Source: a virus
DNA: 24,201 bases
Virus record (IMG/VR): IMGVR_UViG_3300024520_000487
Coordinates: 1-24,201 of that record
Direction: 5' to 3' (one strand)
Positions 9,543 through 16,968 of the stretch are shown piece by piece. The stretch's first letter is position 1. The number at the start of each line of letters is the position of its first letter. The notes under the pieces are model-generated. The model did not search any database. It saw nothing but the letters and a program-made list of their open reading frames with translations, and was not told the origin of the DNA. The position numbers and the translations under genes are program-made.

Positions 9543-11731
9543 CACGGCTCCAAAGCTTCAATGCGTGAACGCATATCATCCAACTGTGTCTTAACACTAA
9601 ACAGGGCACGCCTGACAGGTGGGGGACCCACAATCAACAAACGAACCCCGCCCGGCTGAGTCTTTAGCTGCCTGGCAAACGCTACGCCAACCCAGCTTCC
9701 CCAGTCGGTGAGAATAACACCGGGCAGCGAAACCGACCCAACAGCGGTCCCAACCCAGCCACCCCATTCTGTTAGAATGGTGGCTGGGTGATCAACACTT
9801 GCCGTACCGGTAGCTGTCCAACCAGACCAGTCGGTGCTGATCGTGGCAACAATGCTAACTGTACCGCTAGCAGCAGCTACCCAACCCCCCCAAACCGTAC
9901 TGATTGTAGCCAGATGATCAACCAGCCCAGTTGAACTCGCAGACCACCCACCCCAACTGCTGCTGATAGTCGCTGGGACCTCATGCAACCCGGTTGAGGT
10001 AGCTGTCCAACCAGACCAACCAGAGTTGACCGTAGCCAGATGATCAACTAGACCGCTAGCTGTAGCTGTCCAACCAGACCAACCAGAGTTGACCGTAGCC
10101 GGATGATCAACTAGACCGCTAGCTGTAGCCGTCAATCCACCCCACACCGTGTTGACGGTAGCAGGAATCTCGTGATCGCCGACCGCTGTCGCAGTCCAAC
10201 CGCCCCAAGCCGTATTAACGGTAGCGGGTACTTCATGCAGCCCGCTAGAGGTGGCAGACCAGCCACCCCAAGCAGAGTTGATCGTACCAGTAACCTCTGC
10301 TGACGACGGTAGAACGCCAACCTCAATCGCCAGGTTATATGCTGACGCCGACCCACCAGTATTGTTCGTGATCGCCAACGTCGGCTCAAAAGCACCCGAC
10401 ACGTCAGTCCACGAAACAACAGCATACCCGGTCGGCGAAGTAGACCACCCCAGGATTGTTCCCGACGATGACCCGCAACCGGCTTTCCCGACGCTCGCCA
10501 CGGTGTGCTGCGATGCCGGGTCAGCCACAGCGATAGTCGAGGCCCGGTTAGCATTACCAGCGTGAACACCGATCAGCCTGGAACCAGGATCAGCCATCCC
10601 GATGATACCCGCATGAAACGTAGGCCCATACGGAAGGTCCGTAGTAGTGCCAAGAGTACCAGTACCATCCGACATCGCAACGATGTCGGCACCGTTCGGA
10701 ATACGAATCACCTGAACACTCACATGACTAGGTTGCGTCGTATACGCAACCGTCAACGCACCCGAACCCGAACCAACACACTGGCCCTGAATCTCAAACA
10801 CCTGCACACGACGATCAGTCGCCGTACTCCACAAGCTCTGAGTCATACCGAGCGTATCCGACACATCAGTCCACGTATTCGACCAACCTGTCAACGTAGT
10901 CGCAACAGACCCCGACGACAAATAACTGGTAACAACCGCAACATAGGCTTCACCAGCCACATATGTACCCGAGCCAGTTGCCTGCGATGAAGCCCCCGGC
11001 GTCTCATCCAAAAACGAGATAACTTCGGTCGGATCACCATGAACAGGATCAGTAAACTCCGTGTCCGGAGCAAACATCAACTGAATACCGATACGGCCAT
11101 CCGTACCAGACCCCGACATATCGAGAACAATATCGGCCGACACACCGGCCGTTGAGTGGTCCTTCTCACCGAAGTCCAGACCGATCCCGTTGCTATCGTT
11201 CGTCGGGTTCTCAAGACCGCCGGTACGGGACCATCCAGTTCCCGACGTGACCGAAAACGGTGAAACATCAGAACCGTCAGTAGCGCCGACCCAAACCCCG
11301 AGACAGTCATTAACCGCCGTGGTCACCTCAGGAATCGTCAAACCTGTACCGGTCGAACCAACACCGACCCACGAACCGACACGGTGTGGGGCGGTCGTGC
11401 AGGCTCCCGTGATACGGATACAGACCGCAACGTTCGTGTAGAAATCGAGGTTGCTGCACTCAAATACCAGCGGCCATGTCTCGGTTCCGGTCGCCTCACG
11501 CAAATAGATGCCAAGTTGAACATCTTGACGGTTATTCGGACTGTCGATCCGCTGATACACATCCGGAGACGTAATCTCCGCCATATAGTTGTTGTTCGAC
11601 TGCTCACTAGCAGCGATGACTAGAATCGTATCGCCCGCAACCAAACCGGTCGGCTTACCGAGCGAAACGGTAGCATCGTCGCTGACGCTGCTGTGTGTCG
11701 TCCAACCTGTTTCTAGTACAGGAACAGCCAT
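9542..11731 (-). CDS. Large tail fibre/appendage protein with ten 21-aa repeats, 729 aa
   Basis: Residues 1-480 are Gly/Ser/Thr-rich beta structure in what look like two related halves: each begins with segments like GDTILVIAASEQ and EAYVAVVTSYL and later contains GRIGIQLMF or VSVQVIRI. Residues about 482-685 are ten tandem units of 21 residues with consensus ATVNSxWGGWTATASGLVDH. The C-terminus (QLDDMRSRIEALEP) looks like a short trimerising coil. Such Trp/Gly repeats occur in phage fibres and adhesins. A receptor-binding or shaft role is inferred. The start at 11731 is preceded by GAGGTAG. It sits among tail genes and overlaps the following gene by one base. Confidence 0.75.
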   Translation of the reverse strand: MAVPVLETGWTTHSSVSDDATVSLGKPTGLVAGDTILVIAASEQSNNNYMAEITSPDVYQRIDSPNNRQDVQLGIYLREATGTETWPLVFECSNLDFYTNVAVCIRITGACTTAPHRVGSWVGVGSTGTGLTIPEVTTAVNDCLGVWVGATDGSDVSPFSVTSGTGWSRTGGLENPTNDSNGIGLDFGEKDHSTAGVSADIVLDMSGSGTDGRIGIQLMFAPDTEFTDPVHGDPTEVISFLDETPGASSQATGSGTYVAGEAYVAVVTSYLSSGSVATTLTGWSNTWTDVSDTLGMTQSLWSTATDRRVQVFEIQGQCVGSGSGALTVAYTTQPSHVSVQVIRIPNGADIVAMSDGTGTLGTTTDLPYGPTFHAGIIGMADPGSRLIGVHAGNANRASTIAVADPASQHTVASVGKAGCGSSSGTILGWSTSPTGYAVVSWTDVSGAFEPTLAITNNTGGSASAYNLAIEVGVLPSSAEVTGTINSAWGGWSATSSGLHEVPATVNTAWGGWTATAVGDHEIPATVNTVWGGLTATASGLVDHPATVNSGWSGWTATASGLVDHLATVNSGWSGWTATSTGLHEVPATISSSWGGWSASSTGLVDHLATISTVWGGWVAAASGTVSIVATISTDWSGWTATGTASVDHPATILTEWGGWVGTAVGSVSLPGVILTDWGSWVGVAFARQLKTQPGGVRLLIVGPPPVRRALFSVKTQLDDMRSRIEALEP
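9675..10287 (-). repeat. Ten tandem 63-bp coding repeats in the fibre gene
   Basis: The units encode 21-aa repeats with conserved W-G/S-G-W and A-T positions. The copies at 9999-10061 and 10062-10124 differ at a single base (62 of 63 identical), while the outer copies are well diverged. This indicates a recent duplication inside an older array, so repeat number may vary between relatives. Confidence 0.85.
9766..9778. promoter_or_regulatory. Palindromic ATTCT-N3-AGAAT element inside the fibre repeats
   Basis: ATTCTGTTAGAAT lies in the ninth 63-bp unit, where it encodes ILTE in the repeat. The sister units do not carry it, so this copy arose by divergence of that unit. It could be coincidence or a real site. 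Confidence 0.35.
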
Positions 11732-11742
11732 AACAGGCTACC

Positions 11743-12126
11743 TCAGCTAGCAATAGTTAGACTGATATCAATATCACCAATAGCGAAAGTCAACGTATCG
11801 CCAGCCGTATAGGCTGACGCTGTGATAGAACCGGAACCCAAAAAGTTTCCGGCCGTAGACGCATCCCACAAAGTATAATCCGTGGCATCCTGAGAACCAG
11901 AAATACTTGTCCACTGGACCTGAGCATCATTACTGATTGCACCAGCCGCCGCAGCACCCATCGACACCGTCTTACGGGTCGTTTCGGTAGCGATCGAAGT
12001 TGTCCCAGCAGCACCCGGCGCAGCAGTATGCAACTGCATATACACGGTTGTCACGGAGAACGCCGTAGCGTTCCCGAAAGCATCCAACCAGGCTGTCGCC
12101 ATGTATGACGAAATACCGTTAGCCAT
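11743..12126 (-). CDS. Tail fibre-associated beta-sandwich protein, 127 aa
   Basis: The pattern VYMQLHTAAPGAAGTTSIATE, then TRKTVSMGAA, then DYTLWDASTAGNFLGSG is one I recognise from small tail or fibre proteins of actinobacterial and other phages: a beta-sandwich with LHT-x-x-PG, ISND and LWDA motifs. No signal peptide or membrane segment is present. The start at 12126 has AGGGGA upstream at suitable spacing. It lies between the beta-helix spike and the large fibre, so it is likely a minor tail protein that joins or decorates these appendages. The exact role is unknown. Confidence 0.7.
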   Translation of the reverse strand: MANGISSYMATAWLDAFGNATAFSVTTVYMQLHTAAPGAAGTTSIATETTRKTVSMGAAAAGAISNDAQVQWTSISGSQDATDYTLWDASTAGNFLGSGSITASAYTAGDTLTFAIGDIDISLTIAS

Positions 12127-12144
12127 TATCTGTCCCCTATCGTA

Positions 12145-13569
12145 TCAGTAACTCAGATTGAAATCTGTGTTAGTTGTAGCACCGTTGATAACACTGGTAC
12201 CGATTGAACCAGAAGGACCCGAGTTACCAACGATCACAGAGTTCACGTTTGACCGGTCAACAAAATAGTTGACCGTGTTCGACAATCCACCCCAAGTGTT
12301 GCCGACAACGGAACCAGACGAACCGTTGAGATCAATAAACGGATACGTGTTGTTTGTTCCCTTGTTGTTCGCAATCATAAAACATCCGGTGATCGTAAAG
12401 TTGTTGTTACCAACATAGATGTTGGCCCCCAAGGGGACAACATCAACGTATAGACCGGCAACATGCAGAAACCCGGCGTCCATATATAGACCCCAATCAC
12501 GGTTCCCGCCAGTAGCGTTCATAGTCAAGTGACCGCCACGCAAACCCCAGCCGCCCTCACCAATATAAACGCCACCATCATTGCAGCCATTCATCTGCAC
12601 ATCCTCGATCCGCCCATCGGTGCAAGACGAACCAGAATCCATGTCTAAAATGATCAGCCCAATCCCACCAGAAGAACCGATAAAATCACAGTTAATGACA
12701 CGCTGCTGCACATATCGGTCGGACGAAGCGTCCGATCCGTTTGTGACCAACAGTCCAGCCCCCACGGTAACGGCGGCAGAAGGTGTGCCGATCGCCACAA
12801 ACCCGGCTTGTAGGGGGTGACGGAACTGGCAGCGGGTCCAAACAACCCGGCGACCCGCCGACACCGCACATTTCGGAGCGACCGTGCCACCATCAATCGC
12901 CATATCGTCAATCATCCAGCCGTGACAATCATCAGACAAATCCAAAACAGCCTGATAGGTACCGGTCGGTACCGAACCGCTATTCCAACGAATGATAGTT
13001 CCCCCGATTTCACCAGAAATCGCAGAAGGTCGAGGTAGAACGCCGTTGCCGGTCAAATGCAGCGGCCAAACAGTCGTAGAACTAGTTGTACCACCCACAT
13101 CAACAGCACGTCCCACAACAGGGGCAGTAACCAAAACCTCATCCACACCCAAATGGATACGCCCACCACGATGACCCGTACCACCAACATAGTTGGAGCA
13201 ATGATCAATCAACGCCTGCAATACTACACCACCATCAGCACCAGAACTAATGGTACCATGAACAGAACAAAACCCTGAGAAAGTGCCAGCATCCTCAGAC
13301 ATAAAGCCCAGAGACTCCTGGATACCGCCACCTCCACCCGCACTCGGGGTAGTCCAAGTCACATTGTAGTTAGTTCCATCAACCTTGGACAAGACTTGAC
13401 TGGTCGTACCACCAGTAGGTACCTTGTTCACACCAGCCTGGAAATGGGTTGTCAAACTGTCAACAGTTGACTTGGCGTCAACCGGTGTACCGGCTGGATC
13501 ATCAACCAAATAGACTAGTTCGTCACCACCAAAAGTGGTGATCGCACCAAACGTGGATACTTTAGCCAT
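12145..13569 (-). CDS. Tail spike with right-handed beta-helix (pectate-lyase-like), 474 aa
   Basis: The N-terminal ~85 residues form an attachment segment ending in a fibre linker (TTSQVLSKVDGTNYNVTW) and a Gly5 hinge. From about residue 110 the sequence becomes a series of short strands with Asn/Gly turns: NCDFIGSSGGIGLIIL, DVQMNGCNDGGVYIG, ANIYVGNNNFTITGCFMI, GSVVGNTWGG. This is typical of a single-stranded right-handed beta-helix of the pectate lyase superfamily. Such spikes bind and often cut capsule or cell-wall polysaccharide. I cannot assign catalytic residues. The ATG overlaps the stop of the upstream 92-aa gene by 8 bp. It follows the capsid module and precedes other appendage genes. 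Confidence 0.8.
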   Translation of the reverse strand: MAKVSTFGAITTFGGDELVYLVDDPAGTPVDAKSTVDSLTTHFQAGVNKVPTGGTTSQVLSKVDGTNYNVTWTTPSAGGGGGIQESLGFMSEDAGTFSGFCSVHGTISSGADGGVVLQALIDHCSNYVGGTGHRGGRIHLGVDEVLVTAPVVGRAVDVGGTTSSTTVWPLHLTGNGVLPRPSAISGEIGGTIIRWNSGSVPTGTYQAVLDLSDDCHGWMIDDMAIDGGTVAPKCAVSAGRRVVWTRCQFRHPLQAGFVAIGTPSAAVTVGAGLLVTNGSDASSDRYVQQRVINCDFIGSSGGIGLIILDMDSGSSCTDGRIEDVQMNGCNDGGVYIGEGGWGLRGGHLTMNATGGNRDWGLYMDAGFLHVAGLYVDVVPLGANIYVGNNNFTITGCFMIANNKGTNNTYPFIDLNGSSGSVVGNTWGGLSNTVNYFVDRSNVNSVIVGNSGPSGSIGTSVINGATTNTDFNLSY

Positions 13570-13840
13570 CAGATGTCACCTTCACCTTGTTTTTTGATCC
13601 CGCCGGACGACCACGCTTTTTGGGTTCCGCAGCCACAACGACAGCATCACTCTCATCAAGTCCACGCCAATCAACAGCCCGAACAGCATCAGGTTGTAGC
13701 GATTCAATACTATACCCATCAGCAGCCTCCGCACCCACTACATCAGGAAAGATAGAACCGTAAGGCACCTTCCCAGCGTCCTGATTATGGTAGACAGCTG
13801 CCGAAACAATCTCAATGTCACTAGACAGATTATCAGGCAT
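13562..13840 (-). CDS. Small acidic protein with AT-hook-like C-terminus, 92 aa
   Basis: The start is ATG at 13840 (MPDNLSSDIEIV), preceded by GGAAGG 7 bases upstream; a GTG 18 bases further up lacks such support. Most of the protein is acidic with no membrane segment. The last ~20 residues are basic and contain KKRGRPAGSKNK, whose RGRP core matches an AT-hook, a minor-groove DNA-binding motif. Basic tails of this kind also occur on small phage structural proteins, so DNA binding is only a suggestion. It overlaps the upstream holin-like gene and the downstream spike gene by 8 bp each. No family is recognised. Confidence 0.7.
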   Translation of the reverse strand: MPDNLSSDIEIVSAAVYHNQDAGKVPYGSIFPDVVGAEAADGYSIESLQPDAVRAVDWRGLDESDAVVVAAEPKKRGRPAGSKNKVKVTSDG

Positions 13841-13994
13841 TGCTAGCCTTCCTAACACCTAGAGCGCCCAGCCCAGCCAAAACCACAGCAACAGCTTCCG
13901 CAGCAGTCAAACGACCGTCCACCAGAAGGGACCCGGCCACACCCAAAGCGGCAATCGAAGCCACCACAAACTTAGCGTAAATCTTATACCACAC
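13833..13994 (-). CDS. Small two-helix membrane protein (holin-like), 53 aa, GTG start
   Basis: A GTG start at 13994 gives MWYKIYAKFVVASIAALGVAG, then LLVDGRLTAAEAVAVVLAGLGALGV and a basic end (RKASNA). It has two hydrophobic helices joined by a short Asp-Gly turn. GAGAG lies 7 bases upstream of the GTG; the only nearby ATG hits a stop after seven codons. Small two-helix proteins of this kind occur in many phages between capsid and tail genes and are often listed as holin-like or as unknown membrane proteins; no lysin gene lies beside it here. It is the first gene after the capsid terminator. The palindrome at 14005-14019 ends 10 bases before its start. Its stop lies inside the next gene. Confidence 0.75.
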   Translation of the reverse strand: MWYKIYAKFVVASIAALGVAGSLLVDGRLTAAEAVAVVLAGLGALGVRKASNA

Positions 13995-14004
13995 AGAAAA
14001 CTCT

Positions 14005-14029
14005 CATTCTAATAGAATGCCAATAGAAT
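14005..14029 (-). promoter_or_regulatory. Palindromic element with extra half-site upstream of the 53-aa gene
   Basis: CATTCTAATAGAATG (14005-14019) is followed by a further AGAAT at 14025-14029, exactly 11 bp from the AGAAT at 14014-14018. The same arrangement recurs at 21114-21138. It sits between the capsid terminator and the GTG start at 13994. A three-half-site array with one-helical-turn spacing is what a dimer plus additional monomer, or cooperative binding protein, would recognise. Confidence 0.6.
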
Positions 14030-14043
14030 CCTGTAAAGACGAA

Positions 14044-14072
14044 TGGCCGGGCACCCTTACGGTGCCCGGCCA
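14044..14072 (-). terminator. Strong hairpin terminator after the major capsid gene
   Basis: TGGCCGGGCACC and its exact complement form a 12-bp stem with a 5-base loop, 27 bp beyond the capsid stop. On the minus strand it is followed by TTCGTCTTTAC, a weak T-rich tract. It would stop most capsid transcripts, setting a high capsid-to-tail ratio. Confidence 0.8.
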
Positions 14073-14098
14073 CTAATCAAATCCAGGAAAAGCTGGGA

Positions 14099-15055
14099 TC
14101 AGCCAGTTTGCCCCGTCAACTTACCAAGGTAACGACGGCCATCCGTAGTGAACGTACCGTAGTTCAAAATCATACCGTACTTGGCATCCTTGTCGTAAGG
14201 CTGAATGAAGCCGTTGAACTTCATCCACTTACCATCAAGAACAGTCAAGTTGATATGACGGCTGTTCAAGAAGAACCAGTGGAGAGCCGGGCAGAAATCT
14301 GACCAAGCCACAACACCGCTCTTGTGCATCAGGTTGTCGAACCCAGCTTTAGCTGTGTTCGCATCCGTGAACCGCTGATTCGCCTGCAACAACGACTCAT
14401 ACTTCTCATACAAAGTCTGTGTTGTCACCTCAAAATCGCACTTGTCGGAACCATACGAAACCGTATTGTACCCTTGAGACAAAGTAGCCAAAGTCAACGC
14501 CTCGGAAGTAGTATCAACGTGCGACTGCCACCAGTCGTCAGTTGTACCGGAGATACCACCAACAGTGTTGGTTGTGCCAACCAAACTAGCCAACCCGGCC
14601 CACTCCTTAGCGTTGGCAGTATAGCCAGTCGGAGCAGTACCAGTACCGGCACCATCAGCGAGGAACAACATTTCCTCGTACACATCGGCTGTAGTCATCT
14701 CGGCGTTGGAAGTCTTGGCCTTCAACAGGTTGACAACCTGCTTGTCGCCGCTGTTCTTGGCTTCCTCCAGGCCGCTGATAGGAACATAAATCGCTGACTG
14801 CTTCCACTCGTAAACAGCGGTGTCAATGATGTCATCGACAGAAGGCTGCAAAGTGTCGTAGCCAGAGTAGTTCTGGAAAGTCGTGTTCTTCGCACCCATC
14901 ACAGGAATGTTGGCGTTACGCCCACCCTGAGACTGAATCGTCGCACGACGCTTGATGAAGTCCAAAACCGCAGTCCTGGAGAAAATGTTGTCTGTGGCCT
15001 TACCGGAACTGAAATACCGTTCCAAAGTAGTACCCACAATGTTGTCAAAACTCAT
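14099..15055 (-). CDS. Major capsid protein, 318 aa
   Basis: The sequence contains features I associate with one HK97-fold major capsid family: RATIQSQGGRNANIPVM, then NYSGYDTLQPS and DWKQ/EWKQ-type segment (YEWKQSAIYVPISGLEEAKNSG), then NAEMTTADVYEEMLFLADG. These blocks are typical of 310-340-aa capsid proteins of podoviruses and some siphoviruses. The aromatic C-terminal half (LHWFFLNSRHINLTV) fits the A-domain. There is no fused protease or scaffold; the scaffold is the gene just upstream in transcription. The start at 15055 has AAAGGA upstream. A 12-bp-stem terminator follows the gene, consistent with very high expression. Confidence 0.88.
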   Translation of the reverse strand: MSFDNIVGTTLERYFSSGKATDNIFSRTAVLDFIKRRATIQSQGGRNANIPVMGAKNTTFQNYSGYDTLQPSVDDIIDTAVYEWKQSAIYVPISGLEEAKNSGDKQVVNLLKAKTSNAEMTTADVYEEMLFLADGAGTGTAPTGYTANAKEWAGLASLVGTTNTVGGISGTTDDWWQSHVDTTSEALTLATLSQGYNTVSYGSDKCDFEVTTQTLYEKYESLLQANQRFTDANTAKAGFDNLMHKSGVVAWSDFCPALHWFFLNSRHINLTVLDGKWMKFNGFIQPYDKDAKYGMILNYGTFTTDGRRYLGKLTGQTG

Positions 15056-15073
15056 ATCAAATCCTTTAAAAGT

Positions 15074-16027
15074 TTAGGAACCCATTTCAGCCATCACAAT
15101 GGCTGCGAGTTCACCGATGTCAGTGAAGTTATCGGCAGGAATCTCAGAAGCCTTAAACGATCGGGTTTGAGTAGACGAAGCCTTAGCTTTCGCCGCCTTC
15201 ACATCAGCAGCCGTAGCAGCATCCTGCTCGGCGACCACCTCCGCAACCTGGGTATCAACCTTACCAGAAGTCTCATCTTTCTGAGACAACCTTTGAGCCG
15301 ACAAAAACCAGTGGGCATCCTCCAACGAAATGTTCTTCCTGGCAGCCATCCTCAAAGTGTTTTCGGGTTCAAAGTCGTCCCCAAAACGCTCCTGCAGACC
15401 ACGCACCTCCTGGCGAATATCCTCCAAAATCCCTCGATTTTGAATCTCCTGCAACTGCCGTTGAGCTACTTCTAGCTCTCGACGGGTCTGTACAGTTTGT
15501 TCCGCCCAAGGACGAACATCATCATCCAAATCATTCAACGCATCAGTCTGATCAGAAACCTTCGCAGCCGGATCAACATTGTACGCCTTAGCAAACGCCG
15601 CCAACGTACCCTGTGGGTCCAGCTTGAAAGCCTCTTGAACTTCCTGCGCCCATTGCGCCTCAGACTTTAGACCCGCAACCTCTTGGGTTTTACGAGTGTA
15701 ATCATCTTGACGCATGAAACCGTTACGTGCTTCCTCAAGGGTAACCATACGGTCAACCCCATCTTGACGTACCGGAATCAACTGGTCAGCATACTGCTTC
15801 CAGTCAAACGGCTCGGCCGATCCTTCTTGGGTGTCGGCTTCCTCGGTGCCTTCTGTAACATCGGCAGGTTCCACAACGGGAGTGTCTGCCTGGTCAGCCT
15901 CAACGATATCAGCATTATCAGCAACATCGTCAATAACCGGTTCGGTTGTTTCTACAACCGGATCGCTCACATCAGACATTTCTTCAACGACTGTATCGAA
16001 TAGCTCTCCTAGAGCATCTTCGGGCAT
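15074..16027 (-). CDS. Capsid assembly scaffolding protein, 317 aa
   Basis: The first ~75 residues are strongly acidic, rich in Glu, Asp, Val and Thr. Around residue 97 is VTLEEARNGFMRQDDYTRKT, close to the 'EA-x-x-G-(Y/F)-x-RQxDYTRKTQE' segment common in podovirus-type scaffolds. The central part (about 160-215) is Gln/Arg/Glu-rich coiled coil, and a basic/Ala-rich region follows near residue 270. Scaffolds of this kind guide procapsid assembly and then leave. GGAG lies 7 bases upstream of ATG 16027. A 27-bp conserved promoter-like element lies 35-61 bases upstream, so scaffold and capsid probably share one strong transcript ended by the hairpin at 14044-14072. Confidence 0.85.
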   Translation of the reverse strand: MPEDALGELFDTVVEEMSDVSDPVVETTEPVIDDVADNADIVEADQADTPVVEPADVTEGTEEADTQEGSAEPFDWKQYADQLIPVRQDGVDRMVTLEEARNGFMRQDDYTRKTQEVAGLKSEAQWAQEVQEAFKLDPQGTLAAFAKAYNVDPAAKVSDQTDALNDLDDDVRPWAEQTVQTRRELEVAQRQLQEIQNRGILEDIRQEVRGLQERFGDDFEPENTLRMAARKNISLEDAHWFLSAQRLSQKDETSGKVDTQVAEVVAEQDAATAADVKAAKAKASSTQTRSFKASEIPADNFTDIGELAAIVMAEMGS

Positions 16028-16061
16028 TTCTATCTCCGTAAAGGGATTTCTCGTGGATTAT

Positions 16062-16088
16062 TCCCTAAGTAAAGCAAAGATCGTCCCA
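16062..16088 (-). promoter_or_regulatory. 27-bp promoter-like element upstream of scaffold/capsid
   Basis: On the minus strand it begins TGGGACGATCTTTGCTTT and ends ACTTAGGGA. It matches 25 of 27 positions with the element at 21086-21112 and 19 of 27 with the one at 23435-23461. It lies between the terminator ending the tRNA array and the scaffold start. It lacks a sigma-70 -35/-10 arrangement; the TAGGGA end recalls T7-like promoters (...CACTATAGGGAGA). Promoter function is inferred. Confidence 0.6.
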
Positions 16089-16095
16089 AGAACGC

Positions 16096-16123
16096 AAAAT
16101 GCAGCCCCGAAAGGCCGCATTTT
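16096..16123 (-). terminator. UUCG hairpin terminator downstream of the tRNA array
   Basis: On the minus strand AAAATGCGGCCT pairs with GGGCTGCATTTT around a TTCG tetraloop (12 pairs, including G-T wobbles). A-rich and T-rich flanks make it able to act in either direction. It separates tRNA-Thr from the scaffold promoter-like element. Confidence 0.7.
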
Positions 16124-16136
16124 GACTGATTGCAGA

Positions 16137-16212
16137 TGGAGCCAGTGACAGGATTCGAACCCGCTGCAACTTGCTTACAAGGCAAGCACCCGACCATCCG
16201 GGTCCCGCTGGC
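16137..16212 (-). tRNA. tRNA-Thr(TGT)
   Basis: Cloverleaf of 76 nt: acceptor GCCAGCG/CACTGGC with one mismatch, D-stem ACCC/GGGT, anticodon loop CTTGTAA, T-loop TTCGAAT. CCA is encoded. It is the last tRNA of the array in transcription order. Confidence 0.9.
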
Positions 16213-16213
16213 A

Positions 16214-16289
16214 TGGCTCCGACCCAGGGTTTCGAACCCCGCTCTCCTGATTAACAGTCAGGTTCTATCGCCAAGATTGATAGATCGGA
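16214..16289 (-). tRNA. tRNA-Asn(GTT)
   Basis: Acceptor TCCGATC/GGTCGGA, anticodon stem CCTGA/TCAGG with loop CTGTTAA, T-loop TTCGAAA, discriminator G, CCA encoded. One base separates it from the next tRNA on each side. Confidence 0.9.
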
Positions 16290-16290
16290 A

Positions 16291-16365
16291 TGGTTCTTCA
16301 CCAGGGATTCGAACCCTGACCGGTACGATTAAGAGTCGCCCATGCTACCTTAACACCTGTGAAGA
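16291..16365 (-). tRNA. tRNA-Lys(CTT)
   Basis: Acceptor TCTTCAC/GTGAAGA, D-stem GTGT/GCAT, anticodon loop CTCTTAA, T-stem CAGGG/CCCTG, discriminator A, CCA encoded. The outer pair of the anticodon stem is mismatched. Confidence 0.85.
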
Positions 16366-16398
16366 AGGTTTATGAAAAAACCGCAGGATCGTTGACAG

Positions 16399-16466
16399 CA
16401 CCGACACAAGGTAACGATCCCTGTTTCGCAGGTTTGGAAGCTGCTTACCGTCCTACGGCTGCCGGT
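16399..16466 (-). tRNA. tRNA-Trp(CCA)-like, with collapsed D-arm
   Basis: Acceptor ACCGGCA/TGTCGGT, anticodon loop TTCCAAA, discriminator G as in bacterial tRNA-Trp, CCA not encoded. At 68 nt it is short: the D-arm is only about CGT-AGG-ACG with no GG, and the T-loop is ATCGTTA rather than TTCGANN, so the usual D-loop/T-loop contacts cannot form. It may be a divergent functional tRNA or a decaying one. Confidence 0.6.
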
Positions 16467-16478
16467 TTGTTTATTCGA

Positions 16479-16556
16479 TGGGGTGAACGACGAGACTCGA
16501 ACTCGCTAACTACTTGGGTCACAACCAAGCGCCTGGGCCACTTCGGCTTCGTCCAC
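16479..16556 (-). tRNA. tRNA-His(GTG)
   Basis: Acceptor GTGGACG/CGTTCAC, anticodon stem CTTGG/CCAAG with loop TTGTGAC, T-loop TTCGAGT, discriminator C and CCA encoded, as expected for His. The base at position -1 is T, so the G-1 usually encoded by bacterial tRNA-His genes is missing. Confidence 0.88.
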
Positions 16557-16580
16557 AACATTTGGAACAACTGCTCCTAG

Positions 16581-16652
16581 TGCCCCCCGGAGGATTCGAA
16601 CCCCCATCTCACGGCTTAAAAGGCCAGTCGCTTACCGTTAGCTGAGAGAGGC
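16581..16652 (-). tRNA. tRNA-Lys(TTT)
   Basis: Acceptor GCCTCTC/GGGGGGC with wobble pairs, anticodon loop CTTTTAA, T-stem GGGGG/CCTCC with loop TTCGAAT, discriminator A, CCA not encoded. Together with tRNA-Lys(CTT) both Lys codons have a matching tRNA. Confidence 0.85.
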
Positions 16653-16657
16653 ATGTT

Positions 16658-16731
16658 TGGTAGTCCCACAGAGATTCGAACTCTGTCCTGCAGCTTGAGA
16701 AGCTGCGATACTACCCATATACGATGGGACC
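16658..16731 (-). tRNA. tRNA-Glu(CTC)
   Basis: Acceptor GGTCCCA/TGGGACT, anticodon stem GCAGC/GCTGC with loop TTCTCAA, T-stem CAGAG/CTCTG, CCA encoded. The acceptor closely resembles that of the adjacent tRNA-Glu(TTC), suggesting duplication. Confidence 0.9.
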
Positions 16732-16740
16732 AAAATGCGA

Positions 16741-16815
16741 TGGAAGTCCTACAGAGAGTTGAACTCTGTTCCCCAGGGTGAAAACCTGGTATCTTAACCG
16801 ATGGACGATAGGACC
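16741..16815 (-). tRNA. tRNA-Glu(TTC)
   Basis: Acceptor GGTCCTA/TAGGACT, anticodon stem CCAGG/CCTGG with loop TTTTCAC, T-loop TTCAACT, CCA encoded. Confidence 0.9.
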
Positions 16816-16820
16816 ATGAG

Positions 16821-16893
16821 CGCCATGTACGGGAATCGAACCCGTCACTCCAGCGTGACAAGCTGGCATGTTAACCGATAACACTAACACGGC
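16821..16893 (-). tRNA. tRNA-Asp(GTC)
   Basis: Acceptor GCCGTGT/ACATGGC, anticodon stem CCAGC/GCTGG with loop TTGTCAC, T-stem ACGGG/CCCGT, discriminator G (Asp identity), CCA not encoded. Its 5' end directly abuts the 3' CCA of tRNA-Cys. Confidence 0.9.
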
Positions 16894-16967
16894 TGGATGG
16901 AAACTCGGGAGTCAAACCCGATTCAGAAGGGTTGCAGCCAACTGCATAGTCGTCATGCTCGTTTCCA
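16894..16967 (-). tRNA. tRNA-Cys(GCA)
   Basis: Perfect acceptor TGGAAAC/GTTTCCA with discriminator T (Cys identity) and encoded CCA; D-stem GCAT/ATGC; anticodon loop CTGCAAC. The anticodon stem GTTGG/CCTTC has two T-T mismatches, so it is weak. Confidence 0.8.
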
Positions 16968-16968
16968 G

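Noticed and set aside
13838-13858. Upstream GTG start for the 92-aa gene
   Set aside because: GGAAGG is correctly spaced for ATG 13840 and lies between the GTG and that ATG; no ribosome site precedes the GTG.
16062-16088. Ordinary sigma-70 promoter reading of the 27-bp element
   Set aside because: From TTGGGA the hexamer 17 bp downstream is AGGGAA, not TATAAT-like, and the second copy changes the putative -35 first base. The conserved bases are in between instead.
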